Positions 1 to 13,000 of a DNA stretch of 64,000 nt are shown here, piece after piece. Within the stretch, counting starts at the first letter, position 1. Each line of letters begins with the position of its first letter. The DNA comes from Dipylidium caninum (Eukaryota; Platyhelminthes; Cestoda; Cyclophyllidea; Dipylidiidae). The notes below the pieces were generated by a model. It ran no database searches. It was given only the letters and a program-made list of their open reading frames with translations, and was not told the origin of the DNA. The position numbers and the translations under genes were made by a program. The stretch is from the NCBI GenBank assembly GCA_017562135.1, contig QEYB01001312.1:496001-560000 (forward strand), written 5' to 3'.

Positions 1-1316
1 CCGCACGGATTCGACTTATCTCGGCAGTTAGTCCTCTTCCGTTTGCCACAGGGGCAAAGGCGACTGCATGAGGGCTGAAAAACGACCAATCAGACGACGG
101 CATTAGCTCTGCCGTTGACTCACCGCATGATGTATTGGAAAATCGGCAGGCGGTGGGTGAGTCACCGCCCCGCGAGTGCGCGGGGCTGCTGGGGCGGAGC
201 CCACGTGCGCCACAATGCCTGGACCCCGCCGAAATCGATAAGCGTGGCGCGGGGAGGCGGGGAGGCGGGGGGGAAAGGGACCGACAACCCGCTCGGCACA
301 GGGGCAGAACCATCGGCGACCGTTCCCCCACTCGCTAACCAGACGTGTGGTCGCTGAGGCAGCGGGAGCACTCGTTAGATGCTCCCGGCTTGAGGTCTCC
401 CCCCGCCGAGCCCACGTCCCACCACCTGCCGGTCAAACGCGAAGGCTGACGGCCAGGTGGACGGTTTCATGCGCCCCACTGCCCCTCTCCCGCCGCCTCA
501 GTCGTTCCTTCCATGCAACCTGACGACGAAGGCAAACCGAGGTCACATGAACCCTTGCGTGACTTAATCAACGCCCATGACATTAATAGGGGAAAAGTTG
601 CGAGGTTTTCCCACTCACTAGAGGACGCTGTAAAATCTCTCACTCGGCAAGAGCGCGTCTTCCTTCCCTGTCAGTGTCCGGCAGCGGAGCCCCTTCGTCC
701 CCCGGCGACCTTCACTGCTCCCTCGCCACGTCGATTGGCGTCACGTTAGTCGAGCCAGACGCTCTTTGTGATGGCTTATCACTCGCGTGAACGCCATCGC
801 GGGGGTTGAGCTCTCCTTCCGCGGTGGCGCCGGCGACGCGGCAATCGCCGCTGCCCGCTGCGAAGGCGGAATTTCGATGGGCGAGGCTGGACGCCGGCAG
901 ATCGCAGCCACGCCGTGTGTCAGTGGAACTGCGTCGTGGCGCTTGGGCCCGCCGGTGGAGGAACCGGCGCGGGGAACTCCCTCGCCCACCTCGTCTGCCC
1001 CCACGGCGGCAAAACAGTGCTTACCCTCAGGAAAGTGCCTTTCTGGGACAAAATTTCCGAGTCACAAAAGTGGGCGTTCGGACGAGGTCCGCCCGCTCAC
1101 TGGCGCCTGACCTTTTGGCTCACTGACAAGAGGTCAAACGGCGCGTAGGTCGAAAAGCGCTGTGACCTGCCCAAGAAGCCCTCTGACACGAAAATGTCAG
1201 CAGGATCTGCCCTCCACGCCGGGGCTGCCCACGTGGGGTGGGGAGAAGGGGACTACGACGTCGCCTCCACCCAGCGCGGAGGCCCCGCCTCGTGGGGTGT
1301 AGCCCTGAGGGGAGAG
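1..1316. other. GC-rich flank with no supported gene
   Basis: This GC-rich stretch lies beyond the stop codon of the minus-strand PDZ gene and should hold its 3' untranslated region. Short open frames occur on both strands, but none shows a recognisable domain or a convincing splice-site pair. I saw no AATAAA on the minus strand here, so the 3' end of the PDZ gene is not defined. Confidence 0.5.
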
Positions 1317-2661
1317 TCAAGGGGCCCACCTCACTGCGAAGACCTTGTTGTCGCTCCAGGCGTTCACGTCGAACTCGGCGTGCGGGTTGATGGCGTAGAG
1401 TTTGCCCTTCCGCGGGTCCGTGATGGCGTCGTAGATGCGTGCCGGCACCACCGCCACCTCCACCGCCCTCCCGGGGTGCGTCGTGAGGGCGTTGCGGATG
1501 AGTCGCACGATGTGCGAGTCGGGACACTCCAACACCGACGCGTCGGCCACTTCGACTATGCGGTAGTCGGCCTCAAAGTCCGGACCTCCTGGCCGGCGAG
1601 AACTTGTTCACGTGAACCACCCGACCGCGGTGGAGGGTGAAGCCGAGATCGCGGCTGCTCGGCGTCTTCTCTGGGTTCCTCTTCTTCACCTCCGCCTCGT
1701 TGACGACGGGGCACTCGTGGAAGCGAAGCTGGATCTTCCGCAGGAACGGGGAGGGGGCGATTATGAGTCGGAAGCAGTCCATATTCTGCCCCGGCGACTT
1801 CTTTGTCGGGCCTCCTTCCTGCTCCTGCAGCCATGTCGGCATTATCTCCAACACCTGGTCCCCAAAGTGCAAGTCAACCTTGTTTCTAAAGTCCTCGTAA
1901 CGTATGCCGCAGACGAAGAACTTGTCGCCCGGGAAGGCTCTCATGGTGAGGTGCTGCGGCCTGTTTGGACGGAAGAAGAGTGTCACGCTGCGCCAGGCGG
2001 GCCGCTGGACGTAGCCGTCGGGGCGTGTGTGCCGCAACTCGGCGAGGAAAAGTCGGGGGATCTCGTCCACTAATCCCAGGTCGCGGCAGTACTCGTAGGC
2101 GTACGAGTGGATCCACTCCAAACGAGTCGGTTGAAACACCGGAAATTCGGCCGCCTTGCGTGCCCGGAACGAGAACGTGTCAACGACAACAGGACTGCCA
2201 GGACGGGAGGGCAGGGAGTCGACTCTCAGCGCCCTGATGCGTTTGTCGAGAGGATCGAGCCCCGAACCGGGGTTGTAGCGGATGTGTCGGAGGTAGGCGC
2301 CGGCGTTCCTGTGGACGCATCGCAGGTAGCCCTCCACACTATCTACCGCCTTCGGGAGGCCGTTTTCATCGGTGTGTGCCTTGCGGGGCGACTCGGACCG
2401 GCAGTGGCGAAGACAGTTCTCGAGGCACGACTCCTCTTCCGCAATCTGGGGTCGGGACAGGCAACCGTGGACGGGGCAGAGGCGTGGCAGTTCGTTGCAG
2501 TTCGCCCTGTCGGGAAATGACAAGTAGCACCGTTGCTCGACCTCGGTAAACTTGGCGTTGGAGTTGCAGGCGGCCGGCAGGGCGTCTGCCTCGGCGTCGG
2601 CGTTGGGGCGGCTGAGGTTACCACGGCCGTAGGCGGCTGCGCCGATTCGACACTCGCACAT
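1317..2661 (-). CDS. Cys-rich protein with two PDZ-like domains, frame broken inside the second
   Basis: The frame runs 362 codons from an ATG at 2661. Residues 1-90 are Cys-rich with no known domain. About 224-315 resembles a degenerate PDZ (LHFGDQVLEI matches the usual GDxILxI strand). From about residue 338 a second PDZ begins with LGF and SPARRSGL, then the frame hits TGA in CTTTGA near 1573. Skipping one T of the TTT run continues the same domain as EADYRIVEV, then a helix with HIVRLIRNA, and stops at 1317-1319 after about 84 more codons. PDZ domains bind C-terminal peptides as scaffolds; the partner is unknown. The extra base is either a sequencing error or a recent mutation. The ATG may be the start or part of an internal exon: TAATAA stands just upstream, followed by a possible acceptor CTGGCAG. 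Architecture recalls small multi-PDZ proteins, but I do not recognise a named orthologue. Confidence 0.65.
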
Positions 2662-5600
2662 GCCTGCCAGCGCTTATTACGCGGGATTTGAATTGGGGAC
2701 AAAAATCGATGCCGCCAAGCGCGACCTTGAACCTGACCTGCGGCGCGCTATTCGACCGCCTGGCGAGCATGCGGGGTCGAGAGCCCAACCCTCAATTAAA
2801 ATTTCTCTAGCAGACGTTGTGTCCGCGGATACGCGTCCTTATGGGGAAGAAATTTTTTCCAACCAACCCTAAACCGTTTCCGGAAGCTATACAACATACT
2901 AATTAAATTAAATAAGTAAAAAGTACATTTTCTGAGCGAACGATGTGAACTAGATTGGCTTCCCCTAATTTCTGAATGAATTCAAGGAGCCTAGAATCAT
3001 CTTTTGCAACGACTATTTAAAGAACAGGGGCTTGTGGGACAAGCCTTTCTTTCTTTCTTTGATCACGAAAATGTGACAAGCAGTTAAAGTGAACAATTCC
3101 ATGCGATTTATTGGCACTTAGACTCTGCCGTTAGCATGTTCGCGTCAATATTTCCTGAAAAGTCTCTCCTCTGGTAATTTGCTTTTAGTATGTCAGTAGA
3201 GAACGCATACGCCGGGCAATATAAAGAGCAGTTCCAGAAATCACAGTCAGAGGTCAAGGACCTTTGGCGTTGTCAATGCCCGCGAAACTTAGAAGGGAAG
3301 TTGGGCTTGTGATCTCATCTAGACTCAGTCTATTCCTCAAATTCCTGGCAGTAGGATGTGTAGAAGATTGCAAACTTCTGAAATACCTATTTTAAGGTTC
3401 CTGAAATCTTCCCCTAATACAACAAGGCCCCAATTTTAATTAGTCGGTTTCTGGACTTGTTTTGCATATCCTATCCCTTACGAACGTCACGGATAAATTG
3501 TGACTATTTAAAGTATCTCCTGACTGGGTGGGGAAGGTCTAGAGGCGTTTATTCTAATTCCTCGATTCGACTTTGCCGATTTCGGTATGATTGAGTTGCT
3601 GGAGGTTGAGAAGTGGGAGGCGCGAGAAGCCCCAGATTTGGTCTTCTCCACATATCGCCGCATTTTGACCGCACTCTAATCACTACCGACGCAGGAAGGA
3701 TTCTTTATTGGTGATAGTAGAAGGTGAATCAAACTAAAACGCAAAAGAAATAAATGCCATAGGGTAATGCTGGATGTTTAGGGTATTTCTGCCTTCGAAC
3801 ATAAAGTGCAAACAAATGTTAAAGACATCAAGTTGAACCTCTCCGCATAATCATTTCTTGATGATAAATGGTGAGATAACAGACTGCCTTACGCACATGA
3901 GGCGAATATACGGGTCTCCTCTATTTGATAGTCAACGGAGCAGTCTTTGCTAGCTTTTATGCTTACAAGAGCTTATTAATGACGACGGGGAGTAACTGAG
4001 AGACGCACGTTTTTGGAGCTGCGATGATTCGCAATAAGGAAGACATAATGCTACTTGCCACTTATGCAGAAATTAGGATATCAGCAAGGGTTGACGCACA
4101 ATGTTGCATCGTTGTTTTACTAATCGTTCTCGAGAGTTAACGCATGGAGAGGGGTTTGACCATGCACTAATAGCGCAGAAATATTTAGGCGTAGTCCATC
4201 TGATAAAGGAGTTGCCATTCCCTTGTAAATTGTCTGACACGAAGATGAAATTAAGTATCAATTCAATCTAAAATCCTACACTATGTTCTCAAATGTTGAC
4301 TGTGCTGATTTCTACTGGAATACTAAAATTTGGTTTCCTATTCCTCGACATACTATAATTTTCTCCTAAGCATAGGGGAATGTTGGGACATTTACAACGA
4401 TAAATTAGGATTTTCTTACGGAGCGTCAGGACTGCATAGAGTGTAGGGATTACTACTACGATGTCTGCAGTATCTGGTAACATGCGAAATAATAATGTGC
4501 TCCGCAAAAATTGTGCTTGGTTCCAAGTGATTGCAATTCTGAGTCTCCTTGGTATTGGTTAGCGTCGCGGTAGAGAGGCCTCAAGTTATCCAACTAGAAG
4601 TTGGAGGATAAAGGGAAGCACATATAACATAATTTCGAAAGTGCATGAAACTTAGAGAACAAGAAAATAGCTCAAAATGACTACGGTAAATAAATACTCA
4701 AAGATTCTTTACAGTAAGAACTTGGGTACATAAGGGATGTTTTGCTTGGTTCGTAAAAGTAATGCATCAAAGCCAATATAGCCCCTTATTATCGCTTATA
4801 AAATTAATTATACTAAAACGTTTAAAATTTAATGGTTTATTTTTAGAAGGCGTGTAACTTAAGAAAAGCAAAAAACTATTTATCAAGGTCATGATTTTGT
4901 TTATACTCTTATAGCTTTACGTGCAGCTTCCGAATTGTCCCTCATATAATATCGATTGGCTCTCGCTCGACTTGTCGCTTTTGCTCCATCTAAGGCAGGC
5001 AACGGCTTAATACAATTTGCCTGGAGTAGTTAATATCACGAATCGTCACGCTTTAATTTGCGATGCCTTGTATTTTCTTATGCTGAATAATTTTTCGCAT
5101 ACTCACATATGTAGCTTTGTGGAATTCCTCTTTAGCAATACAAACTTTGCATATTTCACGCAAAGTAATCGGGCTACTAAATGTATTAATATCAACCTAG
5201 GGTAGGATACATTATTTCGCTGCTTAGTTGTATCTCTATTTTTTTCTCATTTAACATGAGCAAGAACAATACTGTTCCTATTTTGCTCTATCGATTCTCA
5301 AAATAGCACCTTGGTTTACATCCTTTTATTGCTTTTATCTAATTAAGACTATTACTATCATTTCTCTGGATGCTTCCCCTCATACTTATTTTTCTGTACA
5401 TTAACATTCTTAACTTGTATTCTCCTTAACCCGTTGATTCCTCTATTGTACTTTACAATACATGGAAGACGCGTTATTCATTCGTAGCTTTGGCCAAAAA
5501 CAAGAGACCTCATACCTCTTTTATTCTTAGCAGAGCCGCTTTCTTCTGCATCGCCTTATTAGATCTTTTGTACCTGAAGTATGTTTAAGTAACGTAAATA

Positions 5601-6114
5601 GACCAGCTATGTCTTCTATTATTTATTTTAATGGGCAGTTGTCATTTTTATTTCTCTTATTGCAGCCCTACTGTTGTCTATTTCACTCTCGTCTTTTTAG
5701 CTTTAGATATTATTTTCCATGTTCTATGATTAGAGTACCGTACGCTAGAATGTTGAAATTTCAGTCACCGTCCTTTAGCATAAAATGAGCCACATTTTTT
5801 CGCCGCAATCTCGCATTATTTAATAACAGTGGGTTTCCCTAACAGTAATCAAGAAAATGGAGTTGATAAAATTGCTGAGAATATTGCATGAATTGAGTAT
5901 AGAATTCGTGGGATAAGAGATGAATGGCTTCCCTTTCTTGAGTTAAAAGATTCATCTTTTTCCTAAACGGATCTAAGAAAATATCCATGTAGTAAGCATT
6001 TTTGGCGTCCTTTATCCCGTTTTAATTTCGCTCCAATATGTCTTTAAGGCAAGACGCGAGCGAATGGATGGTTAAACAGGCGCTGTATCATATTTATTTT
6101 ACTTTCCTTTTTAG
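2662..6114. other. AT-rich region with no gene seen
   Basis: Base composition drops sharply to AT-rich at the 5' side of the PDZ gene and stays so until the RhoGEF exon. The only open frames are short (72 codons or fewer) with no domain. It ends with a pyrimidine-rich tract and TAG at 6112-6114, a good splice acceptor. It may be intergenic, or a RhoGEF intron or promoter. A small (CTTT)n run lies at about 3046-3060. Confidence 0.55.
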
Positions 6115-6123
6115 ACTATAGGA

Positions 6124-7005
6124 ATGTCAGTGGAGATAGCTAAGGGCAAGCCACCGGACAACAAGCATTTATCAGAGGATGGGACTCAATGTCAAAATTC
6201 TGACAACCCCATTTCTCACGCGGATATTCTTCGGACTGACGATCACATCCTCAGCAGTCCTGGTCAACAACCTTCTCCTACTTCATTTGACAATACAGAT
6301 AATAATGCTCTAGCTGAAGTGAGTAGCGAGGCCAATACCATTGCAGAGGCCATTGAGAGACGCAAACAACCACTTATGGAGTTGGCCTACTCGGAGGAGA
6401 GTTACGTGCGTCGATTGCGGTCAGTCTACGAGCTCTACATGCCGGCGCCTTATCGCAACAATGCTAGTGCTGAATCCTCTGTCACCAACGCCGGTGTCTC
6501 TCCCACTTTACCCGTTAGCACGTCGGGCTTCGAAGAACTTGCTAGCAAACTGCCTCCTGGTGGTCCGGCAGTGCCCGAGGACCTCGTGGCTCGATGGCGC
6601 ATTGTCTGGGGCAACTGGATGCAACTTTTCGAGTGGCACACGGGTTTTTATGAAAAGTTGCGCGCTCTGATGGACGAGGACCCAGACCGAATTCCCAAAC
6701 TCTTCATTGACTCGCGCGCTCGGCTTCGTTCCATCTATTCGAAGTATTGTGAAAACCAAATAAAGGCTGCACATATTGCCGAGCAGCACAAGGAGTTCTT
6801 TGATGAATGGCGTCTATATGTGGGAGATAAAGAAGACGTGGTCTCGTTACTGATGCAACCGGTGCAGCGCATTATGCGCTACCAACTGCCCATCTCCGAA
6901 ATTGTTAAGTGGACAGAACGGGCGAAACTGCCCTCGTTGGGCCTATGGCAGAAGGCTCAGGATATTATGAAGGAGATTCCAAAGGACACGCAACTCATCC
7001 TCGAG
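6124..7005 (+). CDS. RhoGEF exon 1: disordered N terminus and most of the DH domain
   Basis: Residues 1-78 are polar and probably disordered. The DH domain starts near residue 80. CR1 has ELAYSEESYVRRL, including the conserved Glu that contacts the GTPase. CR3 has LLMQPVQRIMRYQLPISEIVK (about 242-262), the best-known DH signature. Residues 107-150 (Asn/Ser/Pro-rich) are an insertion between the first helices. The exon ends CTCGAG before GTGAGC at 7006, phase 0. An in-frame TAG at 6112-6114 is itself the acceptor after a T-rich tract, so coding may continue from an upstream exon through ACT ATA GGA ATG, or start at this ATG. Confidence 0.93.
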
Positions 7006-10000
7006 GTGAGCTACTTCCTCTCCGTCTTCTCTCCCCCCTCGCTTGCGAGAGTCTCCAGGGCGATTCATACTAGGTTATCTGATCTCCACTTGCTAATATT
7101 ACCTTTTGAGCGTTGGCAACCCTGAGAATCTACACGCTTCATTGCAGATGTGCGTTTACACGGCGACGTCTCCTCTCTCTAAATCGTAGCCAATCCGGAT
7201 CGAAGTCAATTGATTTATCTGTCACTAGGTGACATCGCCTGCCCCGCCCTCTCGACTTGGGAAATAGGAGGCCATAAAGTTGTGCGGTGCGCCTTAACGT
7301 TAACCGAAGGGCGTCGTAACTTGCTCTCACTCGGTTCTTTCATTCCCGCGCACAACACCGACTCATGGGGCGTGGAATTTCTGCTAACGCTGCCACACCG
7401 AAGGACTGTCTGTGCCAATTATACCTCTCGCCTCTCGCCTCTTTCCTCTCCCCGTTTTAATCCTTCTGTACGCACACGCATCATAACATGGGTTGAAGAT
7501 TACAGCCACTTGGGGAAAATAAAGCTAAATATGCACTTCCGGGTGATGGATGGTGGATACCTGGGAGTGTTAGGCCTCGTCTACGCAAGCATCTGTGGTG
7601 GAAGGGCGAAGGAGTAAAACTTTTAAGTCTTCATTTTCGAGGCCACTTTAAGTTGCCTGCCTCATGAAAAAGGACTTTTTTCCGCCCTTTGATCAGGTGA
7701 GGAAGACTTCTTCACTCTGCCTTCTCAGCGAATTCAGATCGGAGAGGGGGACGAAGGATCCATCTCCCACTTCTTCTAGCAAATATTCGCCTCCCACACT
7801 CACTTATCCAAAATGACCACTTGAACATTTGATTTGAACTGAAATGCTACTGCCCAGAGTACGTGAACAACGAGCTTCCTAACCTTTTCCTCTACTTTTT
7901 GGCCCGTTTGTCACGATATACGCCGACGAAGTGCCCAGTCTCCAAGGCGTACTTGCACAATTCCTGGCATCCGCCCCCGTGTTTCACATGTGCCGTGTTT
8001 CATCTACTAGCCGAGATGGGGAATCGCTCCACGTGAAAGCCTCGCGACCTGTTGCCGTCAGACCATCTCCAAATACTGTCCGGGCTCTCCCCGGGCAGTC
8101 TTCGTTTGGCAGCCCATGTTTGTTTGAAGCACAGATTTCTGATTTTCCCCTCGTGAAGGGGAGACGGGGGCTGAGGAGTGTGGCACCCGCTCATGTTTGT
8201 TCCTGCCTGACGGTGCCATTCCTGGTGTTACCCCTCGTTTCCCCGGGATGTGCACGGCTGGCATTCGTGGCCGGACATCTGTCGTCTTCAGCTTTCTCTC
8301 TTCTGCTCCATTGCCAGCCCCTGAGCCCTGCACCGATTGTGTGAATTGGGCTGCCGAGTGGAAGCGGCTACGCCTCGTCCTTCGTTGTCTGCTTGTACCG
8401 TCCACCTAAATACTCCTGTACTGTTTACGCATGTTTCTTACTCTCTCTCTCTCTCTGTGTGTGTGTTCCACCCTCATTTACTATGTCCTCATCGTGTGAT
8501 CGTTCACTCCGTGCACCTATTAAGGTCTTCGCTCGACGACCACCTTTCTGTCCACAATCAAAGGTTCCGGTGAAAACCCACCTGATCATTTGATTGTTGC
8601 AGTCGCCTTTTTCAAAAAAGTGCCGCCGTCGAGGATCCGCGATCTGTGATATCTGTCAATTGGCAATGGAATAGACGATTGATTTGCTGAAATGAGGTGC
8701 GTGTCTCCCTCCCCCGCCCCCCTTGGAGGAGCATACCGGAGGGCTGGGGGCTCATTGGCCTCCTTGAGCCCCCAGGACGTGTCCTCCCCGAAACGGACGA
8801 GACTTTGCTCGCCTTGTCCACCTGCGATGTGCTTCACTCCCTCCGTAGCACAAGAAAGAGGACTGTCTGCGAATAACAGCGGCATTAGTGGCAGAAACAG
8901 TGGTGTGGTAGGCTTTTATCGCCTCCCGCGTGCGCAAATACCACAGTGTGGCCTTTCCTGGGGGCAACTAAAGGGCTGCCAAGGCTATCCGCTGTCCTTG
9001 CGCCTTCTGCCCGGTGCGTCGACTAAACAGTGGACCGGGCGCTGCCGCCCCGCTTCCTGGATCAAGTGCACCGTTGATATGAAAAGCCTTTCAATAGCCA
9101 CGGTCAGGAAGGGCAGATGCTCGATTGTGTTTGTACAAGAGACGATAAGCTCCCAACTCGTTTAACTGCGTCGCAGCAGACACTGAGCCTCTCCTGGCGA
9201 TCTGTTGCGAGGCGGTAACGTGGTGAGTGGCGAAGGAGTGGGGTGCCGTAGCTTTCTTCGTCGCGCCTCGGGCCTTCTCTCACGTCTACGCAGTCTATCA
9301 TTCTTCCCTCCCCGCTCCACTTGATTTGGGTGCGCGTTCAGTCTTGGCGAGAGGCACCAGCCACTTGGTTTGCCCCAATTGGGTACCTGACACTCTCCTT
9401 TGCCCGTAGCCCCGTTCTCCCTCCTTTGCTTGGCACTGCAGCAGTCATAACCGGTGGGTGCATGCCTTTACTCCTGTCTCGACCTTTAGACTGTCCACTT
9501 TACCGGATGGCGCGATGCAACTGAGGTACTCGGCTGTTTGCCCGTCGAAAGTGCAACCCATCGCCCTTCTGCTCCTTCTTCTTCTTCTTCTTCTTCTCCC
9601 CTAATTTGCCCCTCGAGTGATTCATTCTTCCACAGGTGAAGAGCGGTTTGATTAGTTTGATCTGAGATTGACACTCGTTCTCCGGTCGTGTGACGACCTT
9701 CTGCCCGCGTGTAGGAGGCAGGCGAGGTCTCTCGTCCCAGGCGAGGGTTGGTACAGCCCTCGAAGCAGAGGCTGCAGAATAGTAGGCTTCCACCTTTTGG
9801 AAATAGATGGAATACCCTTTTACCTTGGATGGCGTTTCGCTCCCTCATTCAGTTGTCACTCTGTCGACCCGAGCGCCCCACGCACCCCCCGCCACGCTTC
9901 CACCATTCCGAAATGGAAGGGCTTCGAGGGTTGCAGAGCGCCCGATCTGTGCCCCGGGGCGGTGTAGGGCGTGGGAGACCTCTTCCGGTTCTCCCATTAG

Positions 10001-13000
10001 GCACGTTGAGGGGCGTCGGGCGAGGCTGGCGGGGATGACGAATCGTCGGTGCTTGAGGGCGCCGATACCGCCAGTCCACCGCTGCTCCCAAGTAAAGGTC
10101 AGTCTAACGCATTTCTTGCCCTGGCTCTCTCACATTCATGGAGTCAGGCTGACGGTGAATCTTTTGTTTGAAATGCCTTTTCGGCGCCACGCTCTTCACT
10201 CCGCAGCCCATCCCTTATGTCTCCTGTTATGGAATGTGGCACCAGCGTGTGGCGGCTGGCGGCGGTGAGGCGCCCCGGTAGCCGCCCGTTGGGAGCGATG
10301 ACACGGCAGCCTCAACGATTGCTCATAACGTTTTGGATGCACCATTGTTGCGGCCCTTTTGACCAGAAAAGTTCTGTCAACTGCCATTCTCTGGAATGGC
10401 AATTAGCATGGCTGGCTTTTTTTCCCCCAACACCAGGTCATTTTTTTGTCGGAGAAGAAGGGGGAGGCAGAAGCAACTGAATTCGATCCGCGTCCAGCGC
10501 GAGGGCGATGCGTTATTTTCGGGTAAAAGTCCTCAAAGGGCAAAAGAAGATTTTGCCCTGTGCTTTTAAAGTGCGGGTCATTGAGGTCATCGTGTCCGAT
10601 TAATGTTGATGGGTCGGAAGCAAGAAAATGACCACCATTTTCGGCAACGAAACTCTGGAGTCCCTCCTTGCTTGTACCTCGACTGCGCGGATTATTGTGT
10701 AACGAACAGGAGCCTCACTCGCAAATGCGACCTCCTTTCTCTTTAACTCTGCCTGAAAGATGAAGACTTGCGCTGTTTTGGGCACCCCAGTGGTTCACAC
10801 CGAAAACACTTGATTGCCTGCCTCCTTCTGCTCCCCGTCAGGTCTCCAGTTGGTAGGTTCACCTGGTTTTTCGTTTAGCCCACTGAATGATCTCGTTCGC
10901 CACCGATTGGGACGCCTGCTCCTTGCCTGATTGGTTCCCGCCATTCTACCTCGAATTCCTTCACTTTCCGCTCAATTACGCAGCATAATTTGTCTTAGTT
11001 TGTGCAGTTAAGTGAGCAAGTTGAGTCGCCTCATCACGTAGGCCCCACTGCTGTTGGCCGTACCAGCTATTCCTCTTTTCCGAGGCGTCTGATGCTCATT
11101 CCCCTGATTCCGTGGGGCCTCACTGGCAGGCGCCACGCGGGGCACCAGTGAAAGGACTCTTAAAGGACCCGTTGGGCGATTTGAAGCCATTGGACGCGAA
11201 CTGTCCCTCCTCTCCGCCTCCTCAACCTTTTGGGCTACTCCTCTGTAGCCTTGGAGGAGAGAAGGACAGAAGGATGATATGATTTGAACTTTCCTCTTCT
11301 CTGCCAATTAATCGAAAGGAGACCCCCAGGTCATTGCGCAACATGGGAGAAAAAAGTTCCTCGAGAGTCGGTACTTCTCCCCAAAGGGAGTGAATCAATT
11401 TGTCAGTAAATCTTTCCACTCTCTATGGGTAGTTGACATTTGTGACGAAGCAGCGTGCCAAGCATTCCTGGCGTTTTGTTTCTTGGGAAAGCCAGCAGAG
11501 TGAAAGCTGGCCCCACCGGAGGCGTCTGAAGTGCGCCACGATTTGGTGAGAAGATGTGACCAACGCTGACTCCCACGCTTGGTTGACATGTAACGCGCTT
11601 ATTTATAATGCCTAACCCTCGTTGTGCAACGTTTTAAAATTCCCAGAACCCCTTTGCATTCATCAACTTTAGCACAATGGCATATGCGCAACACGCGTTT
11701 TTTCCACTGCCCCGTGATTGGTTGGCACCAAATTGTGCCGCCCACCCGGATTGGCTGGACTCGGGATACCGAAATAGACGCGGGACTTTCCTGGTCTGAG
11801 GAGGGCAATCCCTTGCCTTTTTTCCTCGGGGGACTTACTTCAAGTCCACCAGGTTCTTCGCCGACTAGAGTGGTGGTCTTTCCTCTGAAACGTCTGTCCT
11901 CGCACCTCTCTCCTCTTCTCACGGAACGAAACGTTCACATTAAGATGTGTCTGCCTGTGTGGGCGTATGGGGATGACTGTCTCGGCATGTGATATCTTCA
12001 TTCTTGGCTGCATACGCTGCCCGTGCGCTCCGCTGGCAGCGGACGGTGACGCGAACCTACGCGGCTGACAGGACCAACAACACATCACGAGCCAAATCGA
12101 GCCGCCTCGGTCGCACTCCCGTCAGTTAGATGCCTGGGGGTGGGGAGAAGCACTTGTTCTTAACTCGTGCCCTTTTGGTGGCACAAATTTCGGAACAAAG
12201 TGGGAAACCACTGCGGCTAAACACCCACACATGGAATTGGGATAACTTGCTTGGGGGCGTAATCTCTCCCTCCCTCCCTCCCTTCTTCCCTCTCCCGCTC
12301 TGCTGTTCCCACAAGCCCAATTCACACCACTGGATGGTTTTATTTGTCCTAGTAGCGTAAATACGCCTGCTTGGTTGCAGCGATATTGTTTTTGCGAAAA
12401 GTGGCCTATTTGGTCCGCGCTATCAGCGAGGGTGCATGTCACTATTCCACCCGCCCATCGTCGCTCGGAGCCCTCCGACTTTCACCCGATTAGCCTCAGA
12501 CTCGGAGGCGCTCCAAGTGGTAGCTGTGAAGCGATCTTGACACTCGTGTGTAAAAGGTTGGACACTAACGGTTAAGGCGGTTGAGGGCTTTATGTATGTG
12601 CTACGAGTCGCTGATCACACAGAAATTATTCGCTTTTCACCTCGATTCCAGGCTTACCTGGTGGAGTGCGTATGTTCTTAGGCGTTGCGTCTATCCCTAA
12701 ATACTTTTCCATCTCAATAGATCCACCGAGCACTCTCCGTTGCCGTTGACGAGTGCGGAACTTTATGGGGTGCACGGAGCACGCGAATGTGCCTTTGTGA
12801 GTGATTTATCGCGAACGCCTCCCAGACGTCTGGGCGGCCCGGCGAAAGTGTCGGACTCTCGTGGATGTGAAGTGGAGACGGTCTGGCAGGGTGACATACC
12901 GTCGTCCACCGCTTCATCCACTCGCATTTCTGTGGTCCGTCTTCGCGCAGTGCATGAGGCGACGAGTTGGGCGACTGCCAACTCGTGGTAGGTCTCCCCT

